Shown one piece after another: positions 17,900-28,392 of a stretch of DNA of 64,000 nt; positions within the stretch are counted from its first letter, which is position 1; each line of letters begins with the position of its first letter. The position numbers and the translations under genes are program-made. Origin of the DNA: an uncultured Lachnospiraceae bacterium (GTDB lineage Bacteria > Bacillota > Clostridia > Lachnospirales > Lachnospiraceae); NCBI GenBank assembly GCA_947626365.1, contig CANQRW010000004.1:44394-108393 (forward strand), read 5' to 3'. The notes beneath the pieces are model-generated. The model did not search any database. It was not told the origin of the DNA and saw nothing but the letters and a program-made list of their open reading frames with translations.

Positions 17900-19171
17900 C
17901 TATGGATTAACCGATCCCGATTCCGTTTCTTCAGGCTGTGAAGGTACCGGCACTACTTGCACACCTGTCGGCGCTGTTGGATCCTGCGGGGTTTGGGCCT
18001 GCGGTGAAGACTCCTCCGCTCCCGAAGAAGTTTCCTCTTCCTCCGGCGTCTCAGCAGGAGCTGCTGCCGTAGTCTCCTCCGCAGACGTCTCTGCCGGCTC
18101 TATGGCTTCATCCCCGCTGTGCAGGTCGCCTTCCTTATCCAGGGCCCAGTTACAGCCCAGCTCCTTCATATCTTCCAGTTTCACTCCGAAAATTTCTTCT
18201 ACCGCTTTATCCGTCGCCTGAACGGTCTGCGCTGTGATGGTAAGCGTATAATCCGCATTGCTGTAGCCTTCAAGACCGGGAACTATCTGTGTCTCGCTCT
18301 TCATGAAGGTGATAGGCTCACTTTTGCTTTCTTTCAGCAACTCTGCCATCTCATGAGTCGTAGCGTACCGGTATCCCTCCGGGCGAGACGCATCGCTCAT
18401 GGTAGCGAACTCATACCAGTCCTTAATCTCTGCATTGACAGGATCAGTATCCGGTGCTTCCGGATTTCCTTCCGTGGTATAATACTTTTTCTCTTCGAAC
18501 TTGCCCATATCCACATTGTCGATCAGCTTCACACTGTCCAGAAGCCGTGTGGTCTTATCTGGGTCGGAAGTTTCTGACGCCTTGCCTTCCAGAACGCGGG
18601 TAAAATAGTAGTAACCATCCTGCGGGTTATAAATCCAATATCCGTCATCTTCCTCGTCCGCCGCGTTCATTCCTACATGCAGCGCCTTTAAGACCACGGA
18701 GTCGTCAACCTCCGCGCTTGCCTCTCCATCCACAGGGCTGCTCTGATAAATGTTCTCAAACTTGTTCCGCATCCTTGCCTGGGCAGCTGGCTCATCATCC
18801 CCGTACCCTATCAGTACAAAAGATGGTGCAACCGGCATTTCCTTATCCGTTGTATCCACACTGTAGAAAGGATCTGCAGCTGCATCTGTATCTCCATCTC
18901 CCTTTCTAACCCATTTCTCTGCAAAGCTTACACGCACCACTACCGGCACCGTGCCGTCATTCTCAATATGCACGTCCTTATTGACCGTGGTGCCGGGCTC
19001 CCAGTTCTCACCGTCCTTGGGCTTGAAATCCTCTACCAGCTTCGTCTCATACGTTCCCGTATGGAACCGGTTGGTCAGAGCATCCGTCTGGGTGAAGTAG
19101 GCGAATGTACCGCCGACAACAGCGACACCCAAGATTCCGGCTATTGCGATCAATTTTTTCTTGCTCTTCAT
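17900..19171 (-). CDS. BsaA-family SipW-dependent matrix protein
   Basis: About 423 residues. KKKLIAIAGILGVAVVGGTFA then YFTQTDALTNRFHTGTYETKLVEDFKPKDG is the SipW-type signal and first strand, followed by VPVVVRVSFAEKWV. An acidic, Thr/Pro-rich C-terminal tail contains EETSSGAEESSPQ-like sequence resembling the low-complexity region of the giant operon protein. ATG 19171 follows GAAGGAG by 9 nt; an upstream GTG in frame overlaps the ribosome site. Confidence 0.85.
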   Translation of the reverse strand: MKSKKKLIAIAGILGVAVVGGTFAYFTQTDALTNRFHTGTYETKLVEDFKPKDGENWEPGTTVNKDVHIENDGTVPVVVRVSFAEKWVRKGDGDTDAAADPFYSVDTTDKEMPVAPSFVLIGYGDDEPAAQARMRNKFENIYQSSPVDGEASAEVDDSVVLKALHVGMNAADEEDDGYWIYNPQDGYYYFTRVLEGKASETSDPDKTTRLLDSVKLIDNVDMGKFEEKKYYTTEGNPEAPDTDPVNAEIKDWYEFATMSDASRPEGYRYATTHEMAELLKESKSEPITFMKSETQIVPGLEGYSNADYTLTITAQTVQATDKAVEEIFGVKLEDMKELGCNWALDKEGDLHSGDEAIEPAETSAEETTAAAPAETPEEEETSSGAEESSPQAQTPQDPTAPTGVQVVPVPSQPEETESGSVNP

Positions 19172-19197
19172 CTTGTTTTTCTCCTTCTTCACTTATT

Positions 19198-20004
19198 TTA
19201 ATTGCCTGCTGCAGATCCCTGAGTCCAGTTCACTGTACCATCTGCACTGACCTCTGCCGTCATACCCCACTCGTTCATGGCCGCCGTCTGCTGTGTATCC
19301 TCCACCGGCACAGCCTCGGCATTGAAGGTCAGCTTATAAATCTTATCGCCATAACTGTTCTGATGTCTGTCATTGGTGACATCTGCATCTGTGCTGAGAG
19401 TGATGCTGCTCAGGATATCAGCCGTCTGATTTTCTACAATTTCCTCTGTATCCTTATTATCCTTTGCATAGAGTATCTTTTTATAATAACGATAACTCTT
19501 GCCGTTGTTGTCTTCAATAACCCCTGTCCAGTCCTCTGTTGCCGACCACTTTTTCATATCCTGGCTTGGTACCTGCTGTGGCGTTCCTGTCGGAACAAGA
19601 TCTTCTCTTTCATCTGTCACATCTTTGCCAGTCCAGCTATCCGTCCAATTCTTAATGACAAACTTTGTATCCAGCGCATCATTCTTTTTATCTGAAACAG
19701 TACCCTCTTGAATATCGTACCATCCTTCTTCCGGCGGCACCTCCACTCTCAGAAGCAAGTCCATATCGCCGGAATTTTCGAAGAACACTCTCTTTACTGC
19801 CGTCTCTCCGGGAAGGAACGACTGATTGGGATTGTAATCTTCTACCATGGCTACGCTGGTATTGGATGTCTTCAGCGGGTTATCCAACGACAGGCTTTCA
19901 TTGAAATACGCCCAGGTTCCGCCGAATGTGGCCATCATCACGCCTGCAGAAAGCAGGCAGGCTATGCCGAGTTTCTTATAAGATCTCTTCTTATTCTCTT
20001 CCAT
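19198..20004 (-). CDS. BsaA-family SipW-dependent matrix protein (compact)
   Basis: 268 residues, about the size of classical TasA/CalY proteins and without a disordered tail. Signal region LGIACLLSAGVMMATFGGTW then AYFNESLSLDNPLKTSNTSVAMVEDYNPNQSFLPGETAVKRVFFENSGDMDLLLRVEVPPEEGW. Ends with a short beta-rich segment. Strong ribosome site GGGAGG. The gap to the next gene is under 30 bp. Confidence 0.85.
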   Translation of the reverse strand: MEENKKRSYKKLGIACLLSAGVMMATFGGTWAYFNESLSLDNPLKTSNTSVAMVEDYNPNQSFLPGETAVKRVFFENSGDMDLLLRVEVPPEEGWYDIQEGTVSDKKNDALDTKFVIKNWTDSWTGKDVTDEREDLVPTGTPQQVPSQDMKKWSATEDWTGVIEDNNGKSYRYYKKILYAKDNKDTEEIVENQTADILSSITLSTDADVTNDRHQNSYGDKIYKLTFNAEAVPVEDTQQTAAMNEWGMTAEVSADGTVNWTQGSAAGN

Positions 20005-20022
20005 TATGTCTGCCTCCCTTCC

Positions 20023-20814
20023 TTAAGGATTGCTTCCGCCAGTGCCGGTTATATCACTCCAGGTAACAGTTGCATCATACTTACTAATCACGCCGTCCTT
20101 ACTTTCAGTCTCCCACAATATCCTGCCGTCATCGGTTGTCCTGGTTGCCGCATCTTCAAGAACGATGTCCTTTTTAAACAACTGCTGGACTGCATCTTCA
20201 CTAACTTTTACCTCATCACTGGCCTGGACTACTTCAACTGTGAAATGAAGCTGGTATTCAGCATTCTTATATTTTTCAGCATCTACAATTTCGTTTCCAG
20301 CGCTATCTGTGTAATTAAACTTCACTTCTGTTGTAAAATTGGGAGTGCTTCTCATACTTTCTTGATCGTCAGTATCACCAGGAACTGCCCTCTTACCAGG
20401 AAGTATCTTTTTGTAATAGTACCAGCCTGTCGCAGCATCCTTATACCAATTGGTTAAATCAACTTGCGGTACAGCAACCTTTATCTTTTCCCCTGTCTCT
20501 TTGCCCTCGTTATCGAGAACCATTGCTTCATTCTTCAGGATTTCTTTGTTTTCTTTCTCATCTATATATACCCATCCCTCAGAATAGGTCACCCGCAAAA
20601 ATGCATCCGCTTCTCCGTTATTGATAAATCGGGCTTCTTTTGTACCATTATCTCCCAGCTTTTCTTCGATTGTAATGTCCACCGGAGGGGTTTTTATGGG
20701 ATTTTCCAAAGTCATGTTATGGAGTACCGTGGCTCCGGTGATTCCGATAGCCGCGGCTGCTGCAAGCAGCAGCCCGGTCGGTAAATATTTTTTCAAAATA
20801 CTCTTTTTATCCAC
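20023..20814 (-). CDS. BsaA-like matrix protein (divergent)
   Basis: About 263 residues. LLLAAAAAIGITGATVLHNM then TLENPIKTPPVDITIEEKLGDNGTKEARFINNGEADAFLRVTYSEGW aligns with the other substrates but lacks the usual GGTxAYF, with GATVLHN instead. SipW processing is therefore likely but less certain. GTG 20814 is chosen because AAAGGAG lies 8 nt before it; the ATG at 20823 touches that site. Located 16 bp after the giant gene. Confidence 0.75.
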   Translation of the reverse strand: MDKKSILKKYLPTGLLLAAAAAIGITGATVLHNMTLENPIKTPPVDITIEEKLGDNGTKEARFINNGEADAFLRVTYSEGWVYIDEKENKEILKNEAMVLDNEGKETGEKIKVAVPQVDLTNWYKDAATGWYYYKKILPGKRAVPGDTDDQESMRSTPNFTTEVKFNYTDSAGNEIVDAEKYKNAEYQLHFTVEVVQASDEVKVSEDAVQQLFKKDIVLEDAATRTTDDGRILWETESKDGVISKYDATVTWSDITGTGGSNP

Positions 20815-20830
20815 AAAGACCATCTCCTTT

Positions 20831-23800
20831 CTATACAAATCTGTCATCCACATCTACGTCTCTTGCCTTAGATGCTGAGTTATCCGGATCAACGAGCGCT
20901 ATCTCTTCTGCCACCGGCAGGGAAGCTGCAGCTGTACCATTCTGGGACGCCGCGTCATTTCCATGATTCTCTTGGTATTCATTAATCCTCGTGCCATCCG
21001 TAAATACTCCTTGCTTACCCACATTGGTGACAGATGCCGTATGATGGAAATAATCCTTATGACTGGGAACATTAGTAAGCGTGATTGTCAGGGTATCTCC
21101 GGGAACAACCGTATACACCTGCCCTATAACACTCCCTGTCTCTGTTTTGGGCTTGTTATTTACTGTGTTAGCTTCATACTTGCCCTGTTCACCTGTCAAA
21201 TCATACTCCATCGGAACTACTTCAATCACTTTAAAATATCTTTCTCTGCTGTCGCTGTCATTGTAGTAGAAATCATCCAGATACAACCATCCGCTCTCCT
21301 CACCGCTTCCAAGAGCAACTTCTGTAATCGGACTACCAATGGGAGTTTTTTTATCCTTGTCTACTTCCTGCAGTTTGATAATGAACTTATAATCCTCGAT
21401 ATGTTTTGATCCGTTGTCCTCATTCGGTAACTTAGCCTCATTAGCTACTACTTTTTTCAGCTTAATCTTCGCGGGATCACGCACCAGGCCCAGATCAAGG
21501 TGTACCTTGACATCATCATATGTGAGCATTTGTTCTGGCTCTACATAGCCCACAGCTGGATTATTGGAGTTATTCCAAATCATATATTTATGACTACCAT
21601 AGTTGCTGATGCCAGTTTCCGATAATGCTTTACCGTCATTGTTATCATCAACAGAAATATCGGCTTTCTGATAATCTGTTGCTCCCTTGTAGGTATCCAA
21701 TATCTTAGCATAACCGTCTGCAGCCTCTTCATTGTTGTCAAACACAACTATATAGTCGCCAGCGCTCAGTTTACTGAAAGAATACTCTCCATCTTCTTTG
21801 GTTACTATAGGTCCAAGTGTATCGCCTCCTGTAACATCTTTACATTGTTCATATGTTCCATCCTTTTGTTTCATCAGAAGCGAAACCTTCACCCCTTTAA
21901 TAAGCCGTTCACCGACATCATATTTACCATTTTTATTCTTGTCGTACCATACCTTTCCGCTTACACCTCTCTGTACGACTTCAGTAAATACCATATTACT
22001 CTTAATGGATATTTCCGTCGTTCCTTCGCTTCCATCTGCCGGATCCGGATTTGTCGTGTTGTTGCTCATACCATTTTTTGTTGGATCATACCAGGCATAT
22101 GCTTTATTATAGTAAGTATCGCCACCGGCATTGCCCGTAGGTTTATAAGTAACCCTCAAGTTGATTCCTGTTTTTCCCACCAGGCGGCTTACATACAGGC
22201 CAATCGCATCCAGTTTTCTTCCATCGTCCCACGAATAACTGTGCGTTAAACCGTTCGGCACTACATGGAATTTATCTCCATATTTTACGGTTTCATTCTC
22301 ACTAGCAATGGCTTCAAATTTGGTATTAAATGCATCAACACTCCATGTATCTATTAGACTATGGTCGCCCTCCACTTTATTCTCGTATATGGCAGTATTT
22401 GTATCCTCATTTCCTGTATCTAGCTCAACTTCTATCTTCAAGATTTTGAAATTTGCACCTTCTGCCACATGTGTCCCCAAACTGTCACTGCCATAAGGTA
22501 AAATGTCATACAGATAAATATCGTTCAGCGCACCTTCGCTCTTGTTCGCGTAACGGATGGTATAAGTAAATGGTTGATTCATCTCAACTCTTATCTTATC
22601 CACAGATTTACTCAGAGCTGTCTGGCTCAGTTTACTGACAATAATCTCCTTACTGGCTATATTATGTCTTTCCTCATACGGATCACTATGATCCTCACTT
22701 CCGGAAATCGTCACTTCCGCAGCATAGTGGCCGCTATCCACAACATCATCTTCATCTGAGTTTATATCACCAATACCTGCTGTAAAATAGATATTGGGCA
22801 GGATAGTTCCAACAATCGCATTTTCAATCTTGATTTTAGCCTCGCCAGTTGATTCATCATACGTCAGTGTGACTTCTATTGTGCGGTATATTTTCTCTCC
22901 GTTTTGATCAACTCCAACTGGATATTCAACTTCAACAGGAACACCCACTTTAAGCACAGTGTCTTGAATATTAACCTCCGTCCCACCAATATTAATCGGG
23001 CCTCTCATGGTAAACGATTCACTGTTAATATGAAGCTTGGGATCCATCTTCACATTCAGCTCAAGATCGGTCGTTCTATCCGGATCAAAATGGCTGTCGC
23101 TAGGATTCTGTGAGCTAGGACTATTTACTACCGTTCTTATCTCCTTGATATTAAATCCGGCCGTTCTTTCGCCCTTATCTATATCAAAATGATCTTTTGT
23201 TGATGGTTCCGTATCAAGGCCAACCTGTGCCCGATAATTCAATATCATCATAGTCTGACCATTCAATGCGGTACCCACAGCTTTTTGCGCGGTCCTCCCT
23301 ATTCCATCATATTCCCTTTTCGTATAACACCAATCGTCGCCGGACTTGCTTGGCTCTAGTGCATACAGCGGTGAGACCCATCCCTCTTTATTATTGTTCT
23401 TCCACGTAAAGCCCCCAATATCTTGTTTGCCATTATTATACTCGGTAGACCATGCACGTAATGTATTCAAGGTACAATATGTTGTTCCCTTTTCAACTTC
23501 CCACGGATCAGCCTCTACATGAACAGGTATACCAAAGAGAACATAGCGCATCTGCTGAATCTTGACATCCCGGACTTCAATCAGCACCGCGACACACGCG
23601 TTACCGCCTAGATCTTCGAGAGAATCAGCATATACTAAGTCTTCCTCCTTTACTTGATTCATGTACTCCATCATGCCATCCACATTACTGTCCCATCCCT
23701 GCGGATAATCGGGATCATATGCGTACAAGACTTTCATATTTGGTTCTTCTTCATCAGTCAGCCCATGATATTGACCCTCCCCGCAATTCGTAGCTACTTT

Positions 23801-26800
23801 TTTACCTTCATCATTACCTCCAACAACTGCTGGCTGAACCTTAAATACTTTCGAATCAAATTTCTGCAATACATTAAAATCCGTAATATGATAATCGGCT
23901 CGCCCTAAATGTAACCCGCCCCATATCAGAATGTCATCTCCATTAAAGCAAGCAGAATCGTCTGGATAACCCCAGAAATCTGACATCATTCCCTGAAACG
24001 CATAAAAATTATCTTTGTCTTTCAGTGTAAATGAATTTAATTTAGAAATATCACCCGGAGGGTACAAGTTCGTATTCCTATCGACAGAATTGTCTGTTAA
24101 GCCAGCATATGCTATCTGCTTTTCATCCTTGTATTCATATTCCTCTGCTGAAGTTCCATTTAATGAATTAAATTTTGCCCCGCTAACATTTACAGACAAT
24201 AAAACGGCTGTTACATTTGTTACGGCTGCTGGTGCTCTCGCAATCACTTGCATAAGTCCAACAGATATGTACCTCTCATTGGCCGTAATCAAACCATTAG
24301 CACCACTGCTCCCTAACACACGTATAGGCATGTCGAATTTATCCAAATCAAAATCATAGCCACTGACTTTGATTTTATAAGTTTTTCCTATTCGACCGTT
24401 TATTACCGTACTGCCATTTTTAACTTCTTCTAGCGTTGTCCCCGGTTCAGTTTCGGATCCAAATTTCCACATACCTCCATTATAACAGGCACTCTCCCCA
24501 GCCCCGCTATTCCCAGGCAACGTACCCCCAGCATAGCGGCTTTCATCATAATCCCAGTACATATTACGTCCGGCTGCGCCCCTTCTCGCAGTTGTGGCCT
24601 CATAATTGCCTATAATATCCCACAGCACTGGCAAATAATCATATTTCTGTTGTTCTTGTGTGCCTTCCGGAATGGTTTCTTCCACTCTTAAGTCAAATTC
24701 GATATCCCCTTGTGGAAGCTCAATGCCCATAATGCCCTTCGAGGCTGAATTATTTCTTAACTGAATTCCGATTCCAAAGCTTTGCATACGACCAGCAATT
24801 ACTGTTTCTACATCACCTGCCTCAGACTGATCTATTCCTGACTGCAAATTGAAATTACTTTTATAATCCAAAGTGCCTTCTGGATTTGTGACCACAATAT
24901 TATATCTGGGGGCTGCGCTTACTTTTATTACATTTTTTGCGGGCAAGGAATTACCATCTACAATATTATTATTACACAATCCTGTACCATTGCTATTCGC
25001 AGTGTTACCTCCTACCCACGCCGTGGCAGTCGGCCGAAGTTCCGTTCCATTCGTAGACGCCAGCACTTTAATCGCAACTGTCAATTCTTTAGAACCCGGA
25101 ATAACAACTGTATTGTTATTATCCAGTACGTAGTATCCCTCAAAAACCTGATATGCTACCTTTGATCTGTAACTATAATTATTTCCACTGTTTTTGGAAC
25201 CCTTTGTACTGTCATTCGCATTCGCAGAAACATTAAAACTGTAATTTGGAAGAGCATTTTCTCCTGTTGCTATCGGCTGCTGAGCACTGTCATAATACGT
25301 AATTTTATACCCATTGTCTCCCGTGCTCACCCATGCCATGCCTTCCGGATAAAATCTGGCTTCTGTCGGATCCATAGGCAGAACAGCTTGTAAATAAAGC
25401 GTACCACTGGTCTGATTTCTGTTATTAATATACGCCATAGAAGCTTCATATTTATATGTCGCCACATCAAACGTACGAACCAAATCATTGTCCGCATCTT
25501 TATCATTTCCCGGGGCATTATTATCATCAAAGTTGCCGGTACCGCTCATAATTTCTTTCAGCGTTATAGCATCAACATATCCTTTTAATACGTCTGCATC
25601 TATCGTTTCACCTGTCAGGTACACCGGCGCCATTTTATTGGCATCAATTGTTGCCACGCCATTCTCATCAGCAGCTCCCGCCTTCACCAGACCATCCTCA
25701 CCGAAGGTATAAGTTGCGATATTGACAGTGGTTCCGGATGTTTCCTCACCTTCATCTGTGGCGCCATCGTTCTGAGCTGTCTCCGATGTATCAGCTTTCG
25801 CTATCTTTTTTCCTCCGGATTTCAGGGCGCTGAAAGTAGAGATGCCGGCGATTCCCTTCTTCTCGTTCGCATCTTCTTCTACCGCCTTGCTCTCCTCGAC
25901 AGCCTTCTCAACTTCTTTCGCAAATCCTTTGAATTCAATCTTAACATCGCCCAGAAGCTCTGCTTCCTCTCCGTCTACCAGAAGCTTCAGGGATACTGCC
26001 TTAATGTGATCCAGGGCCACGCCTTCGTCAGATGCCAGCTTGTCAATGGCATCCTGCAGGCCTTCTACTTCCTCAGTTACTACATCCTTTGCCTCAAGTT
26101 CCAGCTTGCCACCGGCCGGGAAGGATTCACTGGGACCGGTCACCGTCACAGTTCCTGTCTCTGTATCCGCCGTCAGTACGATATCGCCTTCCACATAGAG
26201 ACGGATTCCCTGGTTCGCTGTATAGGTCTTATCTCCGGCTTTCACTTTCACCGCCATGGTTCCATAGTAATAACCGGGCTTCGCGTCCTCGGGCACATTG
26301 AACTTAACGGCGGTTACGATATTGTTCATATCGCTCATTTCCTGCTGGTACACGGCTTTCACCTTCTCCAGCTTCACGCCGTAGGTCACAAACTCGTAGG
26401 ATACATTATTCTTCGCCATCTTAACGGCGTCTTCTTCCAGATCATAGACCAAAGTCTCTTCCACCGGGAGAGTCGTCGCCGGAATCGTCACTGCCTCATT
26501 CTCAACCGGAATCGTCACTACCTCATTGTCTGCCGGGATCGTCACAGCTTCATTCTCAGCCGGAGCTTCCGTCGGTTCCGTGTCCGCCTCATCTTCTGAG
26601 GGAGCAGCCGTATCATTGTCCTCCGGATCCAGCACGGTTATGGACGTCATCCCAGACGGAAGCATGAGATCTGCTGTCCCTTCGGTTTCCGTCGTTCCGA
26701 TCGCTACATTGCTGATCATAGGATCCGTGGATCTTACAAACTCCATATAGAAAGCTCTGGGAGCTTCGCTGGCCATCGCTATCGTCTCTCCCTGATCATC

Positions 26801-28318
26801 AGAGGCTTCTTCCTCTGCGGGAGCCGCAGGCGCTGCTTCTGTCTCGGGCGCAGGCGCCTCTGTTGCTGCTTCTGTGGCAGCTTCTGTCTCAGGTGCGGGA
26901 GTCTCTGCCGCTTCTGTAGCAGCCTCTGTCTCGGGCGCAGGAGTCTCTGCCGCTGCTTCTGTGACTGCTTCCGTCTCAGGCGCGGGAGTCTCTGCTGCCT
27001 CTGTGTCAGACTCTGTCTCTGCAGGAGTTAAGGCATCCTCTTCGGGAGCCGGAGTCTCGCTCTCCGCAGGCGCTGCAGTCTCGGGAACCGTTTCTGCTTC
27101 TGATGGCGCAGTCGGCTCCGCCTCGGTCTCCTCAGGGGCATTCGGCTCTTCTTCGGGAGCTGCGTTCTCAATTCCGCCAGTTCCTCCGGCTACGCCTGCA
27201 CCCGTTCCGCCTGCTCCTTCTGCTTTAGATCCCGTCACAGCCGGGCCTTCCGCTTTCTCTTCTATATATGGAATCTGAGTGGTCACATACAGAGTTCCTT
27301 CTTCTCCTGCTTCCACGATTCCATCATTTTCATACTCTGCCGGCAGCATAACGGCTCCGCCCATCATGAACCGGTAGGAGGTTTCTTCCTTCTTCTCGTT
27401 TCCGTCCCCGTCCCTGGCAGTGAACTGGAACTTCACGGCTGCATTTTTGATATCTTCCGCATCCTTCAGCGTGCCGCAGAAGATAACCTCAAAGGTCTCT
27501 CCTGACTTCAGGGTAATACCCGTCACCTTCTGAATGCTGTCTCCCTCGCCATCCGAATTTTCCACAACCGGAGCTGCGGTCGTCTCCTCAGATATCGCTT
27601 CACTGGTCTCTTCGACAGCTTCCGTAGTCGCCTCTGCAGGAGCTTCTGTGGTCTCTTCCGCCGGGGCTTCGGTCGTCTCCTCGGATACTGCTTCGCTGGT
27701 CTCCTCGACAGCTTCCGTAGTCGCCCCTGCAGAAACCTCTGTGGTCTCTTCTGCCGGAGCTGCGGTCGTCTCCTCAGGTACTGCTTCGCTGGTCTCTTCG
27801 ACAGCTTCTGTCGTCGCCTCTGCAGGAACCTCTGTGGTCTCTTCCGCCGGGGCCGCGGTCGTCTCCTCAGACACTGCCGTTGTCTCCTCAGGCACCGCCT
27901 CACTGGTCTCTTCGGCAGTCTCCGTGGTCTCCTCATCCATCAGAATCTCATCCTTCTGAACGGCGTCTTCCGCAGTCTCATTATCTGCAGGCACCACAAA
28001 ATAACCGTCTTCCAGGTATTCGTTCTTCGCCCATGTCAGGGCACCGTCCTCCAGAGTACCGCTCGTATTGTTGCGGATATACACATTCAGACTGATATCT
28101 TCCCCGGGGCCAAAGCTCTCATTCCCGGAGTCTACAGCAATCTCGATATCCTTCAGGGACTCATGGCTGTAGCTGATCTTCTGAGTTCCGTTCCACTTCC
28201 CGGTCGCCGCATAAGCGGTAATCGACCCCAGAGAGTTCATCACTGAAGTCGCTGCAAGCAGGCCTGCCAGAGCTCCACTTGCGATTCGTCTTCCCAAATT
28301 TCTTCTTCTCTCCCTCAT
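20831..28318 (-). CDS. Giant secreted multidomain surface protein (matrix scaffold candidate)
   Basis: 2495 residues in one intact frame. N-terminal Sec-type signal (RIASGALAGLLAATSVMNSL ... AYAATG). Then Glu/Thr/Ala/Pro-rich repeats (about 125-260 and 390-520), a large beta-rich body, a DUF11-like domain (TALSKSVDKIRVEMNQPFTY ... LYDILPYGSD), an SdrD/Cna-B-like domain (GVSGKVWYDKNKNGKYDVGE ... EDGEYSFSKLSAGDYIVVFD) and a last Cna-B-like domain. There is no LPxTG motif or C-terminal membrane segment, so it is not sortase-anchored in the usual way. Position ahead of the BsaA genes and sipW suggests a scaffold or adhesin of the same extracellular fibre (inference). Confidence 0.8.
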   Translation of the reverse strand: MRERRRNLGRRIASGALAGLLAATSVMNSLGSITAYAATGKWNGTQKISYSHESLKDIEIAVDSGNESFGPGEDISLNVYIRNNTSGTLEDGALTWAKNEYLEDGYFVVPADNETAEDAVQKDEILMDEETTETAEETSEAVPEETTAVSEETTAAPAEETTEVPAEATTEAVEETSEAVPEETTAAPAEETTEVSAGATTEAVEETSEAVSEETTEAPAEETTEAPAEATTEAVEETSEAISEETTAAPVVENSDGEGDSIQKVTGITLKSGETFEVIFCGTLKDAEDIKNAAVKFQFTARDGDGNEKKEETSYRFMMGGAVMLPAEYENDGIVEAGEEGTLYVTTQIPYIEEKAEGPAVTGSKAEGAGGTGAGVAGGTGGIENAAPEEEPNAPEETEAEPTAPSEAETVPETAAPAESETPAPEEDALTPAETESDTEAAETPAPETEAVTEAAAETPAPETEAATEAAETPAPETEAATEAATEAPAPETEAAPAAPAEEEASDDQGETIAMASEAPRAFYMEFVRSTDPMISNVAIGTTETEGTADLMLPSGMTSITVLDPEDNDTAAPSEDEADTEPTEAPAENEAVTIPADNEVVTIPVENEAVTIPATTLPVEETLVYDLEEDAVKMAKNNVSYEFVTYGVKLEKVKAVYQQEMSDMNNIVTAVKFNVPEDAKPGYYYGTMAVKVKAGDKTYTANQGIRLYVEGDIVLTADTETGTVTVTGPSESFPAGGKLELEAKDVVTEEVEGLQDAIDKLASDEGVALDHIKAVSLKLLVDGEEAELLGDVKIEFKGFAKEVEKAVEESKAVEEDANEKKGIAGISTFSALKSGGKKIAKADTSETAQNDGATDEGEETSGTTVNIATYTFGEDGLVKAGAADENGVATIDANKMAPVYLTGETIDADVLKGYVDAITLKEIMSGTGNFDDNNAPGNDKDADNDLVRTFDVATYKYEASMAYINNRNQTSGTLYLQAVLPMDPTEARFYPEGMAWVSTGDNGYKITYYDSAQQPIATGENALPNYSFNVSANANDSTKGSKNSGNNYSYRSKVAYQVFEGYYVLDNNNTVVIPGSKELTVAIKVLASTNGTELRPTATAWVGGNTANSNGTGLCNNNIVDGNSLPAKNVIKVSAAPRYNIVVTNPEGTLDYKSNFNLQSGIDQSEAGDVETVIAGRMQSFGIGIQLRNNSASKGIMGIELPQGDIEFDLRVEETIPEGTQEQQKYDYLPVLWDIIGNYEATTARRGAAGRNMYWDYDESRYAGGTLPGNSGAGESACYNGGMWKFGSETEPGTTLEEVKNGSTVINGRIGKTYKIKVSGYDFDLDKFDMPIRVLGSSGANGLITANERYISVGLMQVIARAPAAVTNVTAVLLSVNVSGAKFNSLNGTSAEEYEYKDEKQIAYAGLTDNSVDRNTNLYPPGDISKLNSFTLKDKDNFYAFQGMMSDFWGYPDDSACFNGDDILIWGGLHLGRADYHITDFNVLQKFDSKVFKVQPAVVGGNDEGKKVATNCGEGQYHGLTDEEEPNMKVLYAYDPDYPQGWDSNVDGMMEYMNQVKEEDLVYADSLEDLGGNACVAVLIEVRDVKIQQMRYVLFGIPVHVEADPWEVEKGTTYCTLNTLRAWSTEYNNGKQDIGGFTWKNNNKEGWVSPLYALEPSKSGDDWCYTKREYDGIGRTAQKAVGTALNGQTMMILNYRAQVGLDTEPSTKDHFDIDKGERTAGFNIKEIRTVVNSPSSQNPSDSHFDPDRTTDLELNVKMDPKLHINSESFTMRGPINIGGTEVNIQDTVLKVGVPVEVEYPVGVDQNGEKIYRTIEVTLTYDESTGEAKIKIENAIVGTILPNIYFTAGIGDINSDEDDVVDSGHYAAEVTISGSEDHSDPYEERHNIASKEIIVSKLSQTALSKSVDKIRVEMNQPFTYTIRYANKSEGALNDIYLYDILPYGSDSLGTHVAEGANFKILKIEVELDTGNEDTNTAIYENKVEGDHSLIDTWSVDAFNTKFEAIASENETVKYGDKFHVVPNGLTHSYSWDDGRKLDAIGLYVSRLVGKTGINLRVTYKPTGNAGGDTYYNKAYAWYDPTKNGMSNNTTNPDPADGSEGTTEISIKSNMVFTEVVQRGVSGKVWYDKNKNGKYDVGERLIKGVKVSLLMKQKDGTYEQCKDVTGGDTLGPIVTKEDGEYSFSKLSAGDYIVVFDNNEEAADGYAKILDTYKGATDYQKADISVDDNNDGKALSETGISNYGSHKYMIWNNSNNPAVGYVEPEQMLTYDDVKVHLDLGLVRDPAKIKLKKVVANEAKLPNEDNGSKHIEDYKFIIKLQEVDKDKKTPIGSPITEVALGSGEESGWLYLDDFYYNDSDSRERYFKVIEVVPMEYDLTGEQGKYEANTVNNKPKTETGSVIGQVYTVVPGDTLTITLTNVPSHKDYFHHTASVTNVGKQGVFTDGTRINEYQENHGNDAASQNGTAAASLPVAEEIALVDPDNSASKARDVDVDDRFV
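27555..27940 (-). repeat. Tandem 93-bp coding repeats (Glu/Thr-rich)
   Basis: Inside the giant gene, about three copies of a 31-residue unit of the type EETSEAVPEETTAAPAEETT...ATTEAV, with one extra partial unit. Low-complexity tandem DNA like this tends to vary in copy number between strains. Confidence 0.75.
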
Positions 28319-28392
28319 GACTTATTCTCCTTCCCTTTCTCAATCCTAAACAATCATTTATCTTTTCAGGTTTCTAATCGTGTCGTTCTCGT

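Noticed and set aside
26874..27278. Ala/Ser/Val-rich frame and nearby Arg-rich frames over the giant gene's repeats
   Set aside because: Low-complexity translations of the repeat DNA in other frames.
20831..28318. Sortase-anchored protein call for the giant gene
   Set aside because: The C-terminus has no LPxTG-like motif, hydrophobic segment or basic tail, and no sortase gene is present in the window.
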